Source: JAEUMD01 sp036768475 (GTDB taxonomy: Bacteria > Pseudomonadota > Alphaproteobacteria > Rhizobiales > Hyphomicrobiaceae). From it: a stretch of 64,000 bases of DNA. Location of the stretch: assembly GCA_036768475.1 (NCBI GenBank), contig DAIPMW010000012.1:56435-120434 (forward strand), written 5' to 3'. A program made the translations under genes and the position numbers. The notes under the pieces are model-generated. The model was not told the DNA's origin and searched no databases. It saw only the letters and a program-made list of their open reading frames with translations. Below, piece by piece: positions 8,100-16,926 of the stretch. Position 1 is the stretch's first letter, and each line of letters starts with the position of its first letter.

Positions 8100-9098
8100 C
8101 TAATAGCGGATCACCGGGGCAAGTCCCGTGGCGCCATCGGCCAGCACATGCGGCAATCGCTTGTCCGCCTCGGTAAACGCAATCTCGTCTGCCACGAGCT
8201 GATCGAGGGCCGGTTGGTCGGCCAGCAGCCGCAGGGCCACTTCCATGCGTCGCCGGTAGGTCCACCTGGAGCGGTGCGTTGGCGCTACCTGTCCGACCTG
8301 CGAGGAGATGAGCCGCAGGCGGCGCGAATGAAACGGTCCGCCGAGCCCGACCGCCACCTCCTTCTCGCCGTACCACGACAGCTCGACCACAGTTGCCTCC
8401 ATGCCGGCACATCCGATCGCCGTCGCGAGCCCGGCGGCACTGGCGCTGGTGTGGAACACGACATCGGCATCGCCGGGGGCTGTGGCGGGTGCAGCGAACG
8501 ACGCCCCCAGGGCTTCGACGATGTCGCGGCGTTCATCGGCCACGTCCACCACCGTTACGTCCGCCCCCGGAAAGCGGGCGGCGATCGCAGTCACCAGCAA
8601 CCCGACGACGCCCGCGCCGACCACCACGATGCGGTCGCCGGCGGCGGTGCCCGCATCCCAGTGAGCGTTGAGTGCGGTTTCCATGTTGGCCGCCAGTGTC
8701 GCTCGCCGGGCTGGCACGCCGTCAGGCACTGGCACGAGCATTTCGACCGGGGCAATGAACATGTCCTGGTGTGGATGCAGGCAGAAGACCGTCCGCCCCA
8801 GGAGCCCGTCCGGCCCATCCTCTACAACCCCTGTCGCGCAATAGCCGTATTTCACGGGGAAAGGGAACGCGCCCTCTTGTAGAGGCGCCCGCATCCGTTG
8901 CCATTCGCTTTCCGGAATTCGCCCGTTGAGGATGAGGCGTTCCGTCCCGCGACTGATGCCGGAAAATACAGTACGAACGCGGGCCTCGTTGGGCTGCGGT
9001 GGGCGTAGGGGCGCCGCGCGCTGCTCCACGACGCCAGGTTTTGCGTACCAGAGCGCGCGGGCGACGTGCATCTTGCCGGTGGATCGGCGCGTCGTCAT
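8100..9098 (-). CDS. MDR-superfamily (zinc-type alcohol dehydrogenase-like) oxidoreductase
   Basis: 332 aa. The Rossmann nucleotide-binding motif VVVGAGVVGLLV is centred on G161-G166. The N-terminal GroES-like domain is present (FSGISRGTERL, then FPFPVKYGY), but the cysteine ligands of the structural zinc lobe are absent, as in the shorter zinc-independent MDR members. ATG 9098 gives a full-length protein; a second ATG at residue 10 (MHVARALW) is possible. It is divergent from opgH with only 60 bp between starts. Homologous reductases are, as I recall, often neighbours of PTPS-like and RibD-like genes in Alphaproteobacteria, so it may belong to the pathway encoded at 2.2-5.9 kb, although the transpeptidase gene interrupts. 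Confidence 0.78.
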   Translation of the reverse strand: MTTRRSTGKMHVARALWYAKPGVVEQRAAPLRPPQPNEARVRTVFSGISRGTERLILNGRIPESEWQRMRAPLQEGAFPFPVKYGYCATGVVEDGPDGLLGRTVFCLHPHQDMFIAPVEMLVPVPDGVPARRATLAANMETALNAHWDAGTAAGDRIVVVGAGVVGLLVTAIAARFPGADVTVVDVADERRDIVEALGASFAAPATAPGDADVVFHTSASAAGLATAIGCAGMEATVVELSWYGEKEVAVGLGGPFHSRRLRLISSQVGQVAPTHRSRWTYRRRMEVALRLLADQPALDQLVADEIAFTEADKRLPHVLADGATGLAPVIRY

Positions 9099-9158
9099 GC
9101 TGGAAACCTCCGCGAGGGGGAAACGGTCCGCCGGTTTCGGTTCGGGATCACATTGTCC

Positions 9159-10961
9159 ATGAGCAACACGTTCAATTCATCGTCCTTGTCGTCCGGCGCC
9201 GCTGGCGCGGAGAGCATTACGTCACCCACCGGCCTTCAGGCAATCGCCACGCTGGCCTGGCGCCGCCGTCTGGTCATCGCGCTGAACGTGGTGACGTACC
9301 TCGTGCTGGCCGTGTTGGCTTTCCGGCTCGGCGCCTGGAATGGCTGGACCCTCGTCGATTCCCTCATGTTCGTCTGCTTCCTCCTCGGCACGCCCTGGGC
9401 GGTACTGGGGTTTTGGAATGCGATCATCGGACTGTGGCTGCTGCACGGTTCGAGAGACGCCATTGCCGAAGTTGCGCCCTATGCTGGCGCAGGCGACAAT
9501 GCTACCCCGCTTGCCGTCAAGACCGCGATCCTCTTGACACTCCGCAACGAGGACCCCGGACGCGCTTTGAAGCGGATCGCGACCGTCAAGAAGAGTATCG
9601 ACCGCACGGGCGAAGGCAACGCCTTCAGCTACTTCATCCTGAGCGACACGAACGATCCGGTCGTTGCCGAGGCGGAAGAGGCCGGCGTCGCGCGCTGGCG
9701 GGCCGAGACCGGGGCTGGCGAGCGCATCGTCTATCGCCGCCGCACCGACAACAAAGGGTTCAAGGCTGGCAACGTCCGCGATTTTTGCGAGCGCTGGGGC
9801 AAGGATTTCGAGCTGATGCTGCCGCTCGACGCCGATAGCCTCATGTCGGGCGACATCATCGTGCGCATGGCGCGCATGATGCAGGCTCACCCGAAGCTCG
9901 GCATACTGCAGTCGCTCGTCGTCGGAATGCCTTCGACGTCGGCATTCGCGCGCATCTTCCAGTTCGGTATGCGCCACGGTATGCGCTCCTACACGATGGG
10001 GCAGGCCTGGTGGACCGGTGACTGTGGCCCCTTCTGGGGACACAACGCCTTTGTGCGCATCAAGCCGTTCATGGAAGATTGCGACCTGCCGATGCTGCCC
10101 GGCAAGCCGCCGCTGGGCGGGCACGTGCTGTCTCATGATCAGGTCGAGGCGACCTTGATGCGCAAGGCGGGATACGAGGTGCGGGTGCTGCCCGTCGAGG
10201 GCGGTAGCTGGGAGGAGAACCCGCCCACCGTGCTCGATTTCGCCAAGCGTGACGTGCGCTGGTGCCAGGGCAACATGCAGTACGTGAAACTGCTCGACTA
10301 TCCGGGTCTGCTGCCCATGAGCCGCTTTCAGCTTCTTTGGGCGATCCTCATGTTCGTCGGCATTCCCGCCTGGACGCTGATGATCGCGCTGCTCCCCTTC
10401 GCGGCGCTGCATGCACAATCCGCCCCGGACTTTCCGTCAACGCTCGCCGCCGGCCTCTACATTAGTTTTTTTGTCATGTACCTGATGCCGAAGATTGCCG
10501 GGCTCGCCGATGCCGTGTTGACCAAGGGCGGCATGGCAGCTTACGGCGGACCGCTTCGATTCTTCGCGAGCGCGCTCGTCGAACTCGTCTTCTCTTTCCT
10601 GCAAGGTGCCGTGTCCACGATCCGCACCTCGATCTTCATGATCGGCCTGTTGTTCGGAAAGTCGGTCATATGGGGCGGTCAGCAGCGCGATGCGACCGGC
10701 ATCTCGTTTGCAACGGCTCTGGAGAACCTGTGGCCGCAAATGCTGTTCGGTCTCATTGTCTGCGGCGCGCTCTATGTCATCTCCCCAACGGTGCTCGTGT
10801 GGAGCTTGCCGCTGACAGCGGGTTATCTGCTGGCCATCCCGTTTGCAATGCTCACGGCCTCGCCGGCGCTGGGCCGCTGGATGAAGCGTGCCGGGCTGTG
10901 CGGGATTCCTGAGGACTTCGTAACGCCGCGAGAGATTGTAGCGCTACAGGCCACCGTGTGA
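9159..10961 (+). CDS. opgH: OpgH/MdoH-type osmoregulated periplasmic glucan glucosyltransferase
   Basis: 600 aa from ATG 9159. It is a GT2-family inner-membrane glucosyltransferase. Two N-terminal membrane segments (about residues 38-58 and 66-95) precede the cytosolic catalytic domain with DADS at 224-227, SHDQVEA at 325 and the processive RDVRWCQGN motif at 364-372. Four or more C-terminal membrane helices follow. OpgH polymerises glucose from UDP-glucose into the backbone of periplasmic glucans. It is shorter than the E. coli protein (about 850 aa), mainly at the N-terminus, as is common in Alphaproteobacteria. The usual partner opgG is not present; instead an FkbM methyltransferase and an exported protein follow directly. 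The Shine-Dalgarno is weak, so the start is moderately certain. Confidence 0.88.
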   Translation: MSNTFNSSSLSSGAAGAESITSPTGLQAIATLAWRRRLVIALNVVTYLVLAVLAFRLGAWNGWTLVDSLMFVCFLLGTPWAVLGFWNAIIGLWLLHGSRDAIAEVAPYAGAGDNATPLAVKTAILLTLRNEDPGRALKRIATVKKSIDRTGEGNAFSYFILSDTNDPVVAEAEEAGVARWRAETGAGERIVYRRRTDNKGFKAGNVRDFCERWGKDFELMLPLDADSLMSGDIIVRMARMMQAHPKLGILQSLVVGMPSTSAFARIFQFGMRHGMRSYTMGQAWWTGDCGPFWGHNAFVRIKPFMEDCDLPMLPGKPPLGGHVLSHDQVEATLMRKAGYEVRVLPVEGGSWEENPPTVLDFAKRDVRWCQGNMQYVKLLDYPGLLPMSRFQLLWAILMFVGIPAWTLMIALLPFAALHAQSAPDFPSTLAAGLYISFFVMYLMPKIAGLADAVLTKGGMAAYGGPLRFFASALVELVFSFLQGAVSTIRTSIFMIGLLFGKSVIWGGQQRDATGISFATALENLWPQMLFGLIVCGALYVISPTVLVWSLPLTAGYLLAIPFAMLTASPALGRWMKRAGLCGIPEDFVTPREIVALQATV

Positions 10962-10965
10962 GGCG

Positions 10966-11745
10966 ATGATGAGCGCGCCGTACCGCAGTACCATTGATCG
11001 CCTGAAGGCTGACCCGCGTTTTTCTTCGCTCAAGCGTTCTCTGGACGTTTACTATGGCGATGCTGGCCGCGAAATCGCAATGGACGCACTCTACGGCCGC
11101 TTCGTAACGAAAAGCGCGTTGGCGTTCGACATCGGCGCGCACGTGGGCGATCGCATTGCCTCATTCCGTCGCCTCGGTGCGCGTGTCGTGGCCCTCGAAC
11201 CGCAGCCTGACTGCTTTGATGTGCTTGATGTTCTCTACTGTTGTGATGGTGCGGTTAGGCTGCTGAACAGCGCCTGCGGTCCTGCGGCGGGCGAATTGAC
11301 CCTTCATGTCAACTCGGCAAACCCCACGGTGACATCCGCATCGCCCGCTTTCATCAAGGCCGCTGATGGTGCAGGCGGCTGGGAAGGCCAGATCTGGGAC
11401 CGGGACATCACCGTGCCCGTCACCACACTCGATGATCTCATTGCCCGTCATGGCATACCCGCCTTCATCAAGATCGACGTGGAGGGCTTCGAGGCCGACG
11501 TCCTCGCCGGGCTCTCGCAGCCGGTTGCCGCACTGTCATTCGAGTTCACGACGATCCAGCGTGACGTGGCCTATGATTGCCTCGACAGGCTTGCACAACT
11601 CGGCAACTTTGGGTTCGACATCGCCCTGGGCGAGAGCCAGCGCCTCACTTTCGGCCACGGGCTGACCGCCGAAGAGATGCGCCGGCATATCGAGGACCTG
11701 CCGCACGAAACGAATTCGGGAGACGTATATGCGGTTCTGGCCTGA
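10966..11745 (+). CDS. FkbM-family SAM-dependent methyltransferase
   Basis: 259 aa starting 4 nt after the opgH stop; the second codon is also ATG. SAM-binding motif AFDIGAHVGDR lies at about residues 53-63 and the FkbM signature FIKIDVEGFEADVLAGL at about 168-184. FkbM proteins O-methylate sugars and polyketides. Position after opgH suggests methylation of a glycan, possibly the periplasmic glucan or its precursor (inference; no export signal is visible, so it would act on a cytosolic substrate). Its last 17 nt overlap the following gene, which implies one transcript. Confidence 0.88.
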   Translation: MMSAPYRSTIDRLKADPRFSSLKRSLDVYYGDAGREIAMDALYGRFVTKSALAFDIGAHVGDRIASFRRLGARVVALEPQPDCFDVLDVLYCCDGAVRLLNSACGPAAGELTLHVNSANPTVTSASPAFIKAADGAGGWEGQIWDRDITVPVTTLDDLIARHGIPAFIKIDVEGFEADVLAGLSQPVAALSFEFTTIQRDVAYDCLDRLAQLGNFGFDIALGESQRLTFGHGLTAEEMRRHIEDLPHETNSGDVYAVLA

Positions 11746-12742
11746 AAGCACGTGCGCTTTGCAACTCGCGTTGGCTCTTGCCCTGGCATCTGCATGCCTT
11801 CCTGCATCGCGCGCGACGGCCGGCTCGCTCGGCGTTACTGTCGAGAACAAATCCGAGCCAGTGTTGTGTGCCGAGAAGGACAACGTCACTCTCACGCTCA
11901 CTTCGCCCAAGGTGCAGCGTTTCCGCGTCGAGGCAGCCCATCCGAGCTATATCAACGCCATCGCTGCGGACAGCTTCGAGCCCGATTGGACCGCGTGCGA
12001 CTTCAAGAGCGAGGCGCTGGCACCCGCGCGCCCGCCGCAGCGTCAGACGATCTACGAGGATATCGAATTGTGGGTCGTTGCTCACCGCTACGAGAGCTTC
12101 TGGCGCGACGCTGGCGCCCGCGTCGTCATCGGCGATAATGTGTATGAGGGTATCCACCTCCTCCAGGTCTGGGTTATCCGGCCAATGGGCGGCGAGGAGG
12201 TGATGGTGCTCTATCCACAGGACGGATACTGGCGCATGCGGCCCAAGGCGCCCGCCGGCCGCGCGCCCACTGCATTCGGATCGTCATTCCTGTTAGGCCC
12301 ACTCGGCGAGGACAAGGGCCGCCCCGTCGTCGACATCGCCGAGGTTGATTTCGATCCGGGCGCACGCACCTTCACGCTGACCTTCAAGGACGGCAACCGC
12401 GCGCAAGTGGCCCTGGGTCCGCTCGACGAACAGCGGTATCGATTAGAGGTGACATTTGCCAGGCCGATTGCCGGCAAGCCGTTCGCCGCCATCCGCTCCA
12501 TGTACGTCACGCGCTTCAACAACGACGTCGCGGACGTCGCCGTTCTGGACGAGGACAAGGCGGCCTGGTCCGAAAGCCCGGTGATGGAGTTCAAGGGCGC
12601 TGCCAATGCGACCGAGCTGTGGGCCGGCCGGAACACGCCCTCTCGCCACAACATGTCGTCACCCGACATCATCGTGAGGGATTTCCACGAGACCGGCACG
12701 ACGCCGCCCGGCTGGCGTGATCCCTCTAAGCCGCCGCGTTGA
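11729..12742 (+). CDS. Exported protein of unknown function in opgH operon
   Basis: 337 aa. A clear signal peptide covers about residues 1-32 (hydrophobic LALALALASACLPASRATA). The mature part looks beta-rich and soluble with no membrane segment or known catalytic motif that I recognise. Two cysteines, at about 47 and 90, could form a disulfide. It overlaps the FkbM gene by 17 nt, so it is co-translated with opgH and the methyltransferase. A role in periplasmic glycan modification or binding, perhaps replacing OpgG, is a guess from position only. The operon ends here; the next gene is convergent, 20 bp away. Confidence 0.75.
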   Translation: MRFWPESTCALQLALALALASACLPASRATAGSLGVTVENKSEPVLCAEKDNVTLTLTSPKVQRFRVEAAHPSYINAIAADSFEPDWTACDFKSEALAPARPPQRQTIYEDIELWVVAHRYESFWRDAGARVVIGDNVYEGIHLLQVWVIRPMGGEEVMVLYPQDGYWRMRPKAPAGRAPTAFGSSFLLGPLGEDKGRPVVDIAEVDFDPGARTFTLTFKDGNRAQVALGPLDEQRYRLEVTFARPIAGKPFAAIRSMYVTRFNNDVADVAVLDEDKAAWSESPVMEFKGAANATELWAGRNTPSRHNMSSPDIIVRDFHETGTTPPGWRDPSKPPR

Positions 12743-12762
12743 GCGGATGACGCGTCACACCT

Positions 12763-13662
12763 TCACCAGCGCAGAAACGGCATCGCACCGACCGCAGTCG
12801 TCTCACCCGCCTCTTCGAACAAACGCGTCAGCGCGGCCGGATTGATCTCGTCGCCCGTCATGACTGTGGGCCGGTGGATGCCGCAGGCTATGAACAGGGC
12901 ATCGACGCCGAAGTTCCGCGCGCCCTCGAGATCGGTACGCATCGCATCACCGATCACCAGAATGCGGTGATGGTCGACATGGCGTCCCCGGATTCGCTCG
13001 GCAGTCTCGTGTGCGGCGCGATAGGCGGTCGCATGCGGCTTTCCGGCCCAGAAAACCGGCCCGCCCATCTCCTCGTAAAGGTCAGCAATGGCGCCGGCGC
13101 AGAGGTAGTGCCTGCCGCCCACGTCCACCACGAGATCGGGATTGGCGCACACGAAGGGCAGCTTGCGTGACAGCGCCACCGCGAGCCGTTGGCGATAGTT
13201 CTCTGCCGTCTCGTTGATGTCGTCGTCAAGACCGCTGCACAGTATGCCATCGGCCTCCGCGATGGGGGCGGACGACCAGTGAAGGTTATTGAACAGAGCC
13301 GCGTCACGTTCCACTGGTCCGATCCAGTGCAGCCGTTCGTAGCCTTGCGCGTCGATGTGCGAAAGGGCGATGTCGCCCGACGAGACGATGCAATCCCAGG
13401 CGCCACGCGGAACCTTCTTGTCCGCCAGCATCTCTGCCACGCGCGCGTTGGGAACCGGTGCGTTGGAAACGAGGATCACGGTGCCGCCGTTCGCCCGGAA
13501 GCGCTCCAGCGCGTCGGTGGCGTACGCATATGCGGTGATACCATCGTGCAGCACGCCCCACACATCCGAGAACAGCACGTCATAGCGTGCGAGCAGGGAA
13601 CGTCCGTGCTGAAAGATCGGCGGTGCAGCAGGTTTACCCTGAGGACTGTTTTTCATATCCAT
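12763..13662 (-). CDS. HAD-superfamily class IIA (NagD-like) hydrolase, TIGR01459 type
   Basis: 299 aa from ATG 13662 (a second ATG two codons on is equally possible; an AAGG lies upstream). HAD motif I is FSDVWGVLHDG at residues 31-41, where the tryptophan variant of DxDGVL is typical of the alphaproteobacterial TIGR01459 group. Motif II is VILVSNAP (about 67-74) and motif IV is VIGDAMRTDLEGA near residue 240. The capping domain between motifs fits class IIA phosphatases such as NagD. It is a cytosolic phosphatase of unknown natural substrate. It is a single gene, convergent with the exported protein ending at 12742. Confidence 0.85.
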   Translation of the reverse strand: MDMKNSPQGKPAAPPIFQHGRSLLARYDVLFSDVWGVLHDGITAYAYATDALERFRANGGTVILVSNAPVPNARVAEMLADKKVPRGAWDCIVSSGDIALSHIDAQGYERLHWIGPVERDAALFNNLHWSSAPIAEADGILCSGLDDDINETAENYRQRLAVALSRKLPFVCANPDLVVDVGGRHYLCAGAIADLYEEMGGPVFWAGKPHATAYRAAHETAERIRGRHVDHHRILVIGDAMRTDLEGARNFGVDALFIACGIHRPTVMTGDEINPAALTRLFEEAGETTAVGAMPFLRW

Positions 13663-13739
13663 GCGCTGGGGATCGCCTTCATTGCTGTTGGATGCGCGCA
13701 CAAGGCCCAGGCGCACATATCTTCTTGCCAAACACTACA

Positions 13740-13970
13740 CTAGCCCTTCCGCGCCGGCTGCAATTTGATCGCGCGCACGATGCGGCAAAGCTTTTCAAAC
13801 GAGGCCGCAGCCGCAAAGCCGACCATCTCATGCACCTGAGCGCAAATTGGTCCGCAGTTCGTCCGGTCCGGATCCGTGCAACGGCCTAAATAGCGTTCGT
13901 CGGTATACCGAAATGCACGAAGGTTCACCGCCTGCGCAAGTGCCATTTCGCAGCAGCAATCGTATTTCAC
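13740..13970 (-). CDS. Small cysteine-containing hypothetical protein
   Basis: 76 codons from GTG 13970 (or 68 from an internal ATG, MALAQAV). Codon use is GC-rich at third positions as in neighbouring genes. The product has six or more cysteines (a CCC run at the start, then CTDPDRTNC and GPIC) and an amphipathic tail. I recognise no family. No clear Shine-Dalgarno precedes the start. It may be a genuine small gene or chance. Confidence 0.35.
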   Translation of the reverse strand: MKYDCCCEMALAQAVNLRAFRYTDERYLGRCTDPDRTNCGPICAQVHEMVGFAAAASFEKLCRIVRAIKLQPARKG

Positions 13971-14389
13971 AGCATTAACAATAAATTATTGCCGATGACT
14001 GGTGGGATGAAGTGGCAGATGGCCGCGATCTACCGGCTCTTCGAAGACAAGCCGGAGCTGGCGCGCTGGCCCATGCAGTCGAAAGCAGCCGCAAGGGCTC
14101 AATTGCACGAGGAACCCAAAACCGGCAGCGACGTCATCACGTCGCCGACAACCAGAACGCCATTCCTGAGGTCGGGCGATGAGATGATTTGATATGCGCG
14201 AGTTGTCACGGGCTCGGGTTGTCGCTCGATGGACGCGCTGACCGAGGGCCGATCGAAACCCCTTGCTATTGACGCACCGAACGCATTCGGGGGAACTTCA
14301 ATCTCATCATTTGCCCCACTCGGCATAGCCAATTTGCACGTATCCGCCCACTATGATTGCAGCCGCCCGTCATCAGATAGCGACATATC
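13971..14389. other. Intergenic region upstream of the trehalose operon, no secure gene
   Basis: About 420 bases. A short plus-strand frame at 13995-14192 (66 codons from ATG) has plausible codon use but no recognisable family, and a minus-strand frame at 14099-14332 overlaps it, so at most one is real. The promoter of the otsB operon is expected here. I see no clear -35/-10 pair or hairpin terminator. Confidence 0.35.
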
Positions 14390-15145
14390 ATGGATAGGCC
14401 AGCGCTACCGCCGCCAGAAAGCTCTGCCTTGTTTCTGGATTTTGATGGGACGCTGGTGGAGATCGCCGGGCATCCGGAAGCCGTCGTTATGAGCGGCGAT
14501 ATGGTTGCGACGCTGGCACGCCTGATCGCGCGGATGGATGGCGCATTTGCGATCGTTACAGGACGTGACATCGCTGCGATCGATAGGTTTCTCGCGCCGC
14601 TCATTGTTCCCGTCGCAGGAATCCACGGACTTACGCGCCGCGATTCGTCCCGTCGCCTTCATCCCCCGCCTTCGGGGACCGAGCCGTTTATCGCGGAGGC
14701 TTGGCAGCAGCTCAGTTCTCTTGCCGTGCGAGAGGACGGACTCTTTATTGAGCGAAAAACGGCAGGCATCGCGCTTCACTACAGACAAAGACCCGATTTG
14801 GAGCAGGAGTGCGTAGCGAGCATGGAAGCAATCGCCGACCGCTACCCAGGAATCGAGGTGAAGCGGGGAAAGATGGTCGTCGAGGCGAAGCCCGGCCACA
14901 TGCATAAAGGTACGGCCATCATGGACTTCATGGCCGAAGCTCCATTCCTTGGGCGACGGCCAATCTTCGCCGGCGACGACGTCACGGACGAGGATGCCTT
15001 TCGTGTCGTCAATGAGCTGAACGGCATCACCATAAAGATCGGTGAGGGTCCGACGCAAGCGCGTTACCGACTGCCATCGACGACTGCCCTGCATGCGTGG
15101 CTTGCGTGTCTGCTCAACGCATCAGGCGAACAGGAGGAGTTGTGA
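14390..15145 (+). CDS. otsB: Trehalose-6-phosphate phosphatase
   Basis: 251 aa, normal family length. HAD motif I is DFDGTLVE with nucleophile D17 and general acid D19. Later signatures are VTGRD (about 57-61), AGIHGLTRR (about 76-84), and motif IV FAGDDVTDEDAF near 190-201, all typical of OtsB. It removes phosphate from trehalose 6-phosphate made by OtsA. It is first in a four-gene operon with otsA third; its stop overlaps the next start (GTGA). Trehalose serves in osmotic, desiccation and heat tolerance. Confidence 0.95.
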   Translation: MDRPALPPPESSALFLDFDGTLVEIAGHPEAVVMSGDMVATLARLIARMDGAFAIVTGRDIAAIDRFLAPLIVPVAGIHGLTRRDSSRRLHPPPSGTEPFIAEAWQQLSSLAVREDGLFIERKTAGIALHYRQRPDLEQECVASMEAIADRYPGIEVKRGKMVVEAKPGHMHKGTAIMDFMAEAPFLGRRPIFAGDDVTDEDAFRVVNELNGITIKIGEGPTQARYRLPSTTALHAWLACLLNASGEQEEL

Positions 15146-16926
15146 GCACGCTAAATCTAGGCCTTATCGGCAACTGCAATATCAGCGCGCTCGTTGATGA
15201 GCGTGCCCGGATTGTTTGGAGTTGCCTGCCTCGATTTGATGGCGACCCGGTGTTTCATGCTCTGTTGGGGGCACCCGCGGAAGCTCCCGAAGATGGTGTG
15301 TTCGCGATCGACCTCGAGGGCCTTCAGGAGACGTCGCACAGCTACGTTCCCAATACCGCGATACTCAAGACTGTGTTGCACGGTCGTGCAGGTTCGATCG
15401 AGGTGACGGATTTCTCACCGCGCTTCAAATGGCGTGAACGTTCGTTCCGGCCACAGATGCTGGTGCGGCGGATCAAGCCGGTTTCCGGCAGTCCACGAAT
15501 AAAAATTCGCATTCGACCGCGCTACCACTACGGCACGTTGAGGCCAACGCTGACATTTGGTTCCAATCACATTCGATATTGCGGCGATGGTCAGACGCTG
15601 CGACTGACGACGGATGCGCCTATCGATTATCTCATGAGCGAGGCGTCATTCCTGCTCGATGACGAGATCAACCTGATCCTGGGGCCCGATGAGACTCTCG
15701 CCGACGGGGTAGAGCAGACGGGGAGAACGTTCGAGGAGAGAACGTCTGCTTACTGGAAATCATGGTCGCATCGCCTGGCGCTGCCGTTCGAATGGCAGGA
15801 TGCCGTTGCACGTGCTGCGATCACCCTGAAGCTGTGCAGCTATGAGCCGACAGGTGCGGTTGTCGCCGCGATGACGACAAGCATTCCCGAGGCGCCGGGG
15901 TCGGGGCGAAACTGGGATTACCGCTTCTGTTGGGTGCGCGATGCATTCTTCGTCGTTCGTGCTCTCAACAGCCTGGCGGCGGTCCGCACGATGGAAAACT
16001 ATGTGCGGTGGATCATGAATGTCGTGGCTGCCTCACGCGGCGGGCGGATACAACCGGTCTACGGCATCGGTTTGGAACATGACCTTACCGAGCGCCTCGC
16101 CGGCAAGTTGCCCGGCTATCGAGGGATGGGGCCTGTACGGATCGGCAACCAGGCATTTGAGCACGACCAGCACGATACCTACGGCAATATCATACTGGGG
16201 GCATCGCAAGCCTTCTTCGACAAGCGGCTTTTCATGTCGGTCGGGCGAACAGAGTTCGAGCGGCTCGAAGCGGTTGGTGAGCAGGCTTTCAATTTGCATG
16301 ACAAGCCGGACGCAGGCTTATGGGAATTGCGCTCGCGTGCGCGCGTTCATACCTCCTCCAGTGTGATGTGCTGGGCGGGATGTGACCGATTGGCAAAAAT
16401 TGCCGTTCATCTCGGTCTGTCGGAGCGCGCCCGCTTCTGGCAGGCGCGCGCTGACAAGATCCGCAGCGTGATCTTTGAGCGCGCATGGAACGAAAAGCGC
16501 GGCGCATTCGTTGAAAGTTTCGGTGGCGAGACACTTGACGCAAGCGCGCTACTGATGGGCGAGGTCGGCTTCATACCACCGCAGGATCCGCGGTTCGTGT
16601 CCACCGTAAAAAGACTCGAGGAGGTCTTGGCCCGCGGCCCCTTCATGCTGCGCTATGAGGAGGCAGACGACTTCGGCGTGCCAGAGACGGGATTCAATAT
16701 CTGTGCTTTCTGGCGAGTTGATGCATTGGCACGTATCGGGCGCCGCGCTGAGGCGCGCGAGATATTCAATGATCTTCTTGCCGCGCGCAATCCTCTGGGA
16801 TTGATGTCGGAAGACACCGATTTCAACGACCGCGGCGCCTGGGGCAATTTCCCTCAGACCTATTCGATGGTGGGGGTGATCAATGGCGCCATGCGTCTTT
16901 CGAAGTCCTGGGAGGACGGCACATGA
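15142..16926 (+). CDS. Glycoside hydrolase family 15 protein (trehalase- or glucoamylase-like)
   Basis: 594 aa from GTG 15142, which overlaps the otsB stop in GTGA and has GGAGGAG upstream. An N-terminal beta-sandwich domain (about residues 1-200) is followed by an (alpha/alpha)6 catalytic domain with NWDYRFCWVRD (257-267), LPGYRGMGPVRIGN (323-336), and HDTYGN near 344. These are signatures of bacterial GH15 proteins, several of which are trehalases. No signal peptide is seen, so it is cytosolic. Placement between otsB and otsA and before glucokinase favours trehalose hydrolysis to glucose, although maltooligosaccharide is possible. As I recall, GH15-OtsA/OtsB clusters occur in other Proteobacteria. 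Confidence 0.88.
   Translation: MSTLNLGLIGNCNISALVDERARIVWSCLPRFDGDPVFHALLGAPAEAPEDGVFAIDLEGLQETSHSYVPNTAILKTVLHGRAGSIEVTDFSPRFKWRERSFRPQMLVRRIKPVSGSPRIKIRIRPRYHYGTLRPTLTFGSNHIRYCGDGQTLRLTTDAPIDYLMSEASFLLDDEINLILGPDETLADGVEQTGRTFEERTSAYWKSWSHRLALPFEWQDAVARAAITLKLCSYEPTGAVVAAMTTSIPEAPGSGRNWDYRFCWVRDAFFVVRALNSLAAVRTMENYVRWIMNVVAASRGGRIQPVYGIGLEHDLTERLAGKLPGYRGMGPVRIGNQAFEHDQHDTYGNIILGASQAFFDKRLFMSVGRTEFERLEAVGEQAFNLHDKPDAGLWELRSRARVHTSSSVMCWAGCDRLAKIAVHLGLSERARFWQARADKIRSVIFERAWNEKRGAFVESFGGETLDASALLMGEVGFIPPQDPRFVSTVKRLEEVLARGPFMLRYEEADDFGVPETGFNICAFWRVDALARIGRRAEAREIFNDLLAARNPLGLMSEDTDFNDRGAWGNFPQTYSMVGVINGAMRLSKSWEDGT

Noticed and set aside
14099..14332. 77-codon minus-strand frame before otsB
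   Set aside because: Overlaps another candidate and the otsB promoter region, has no ribosome-binding site and no recognisable family.
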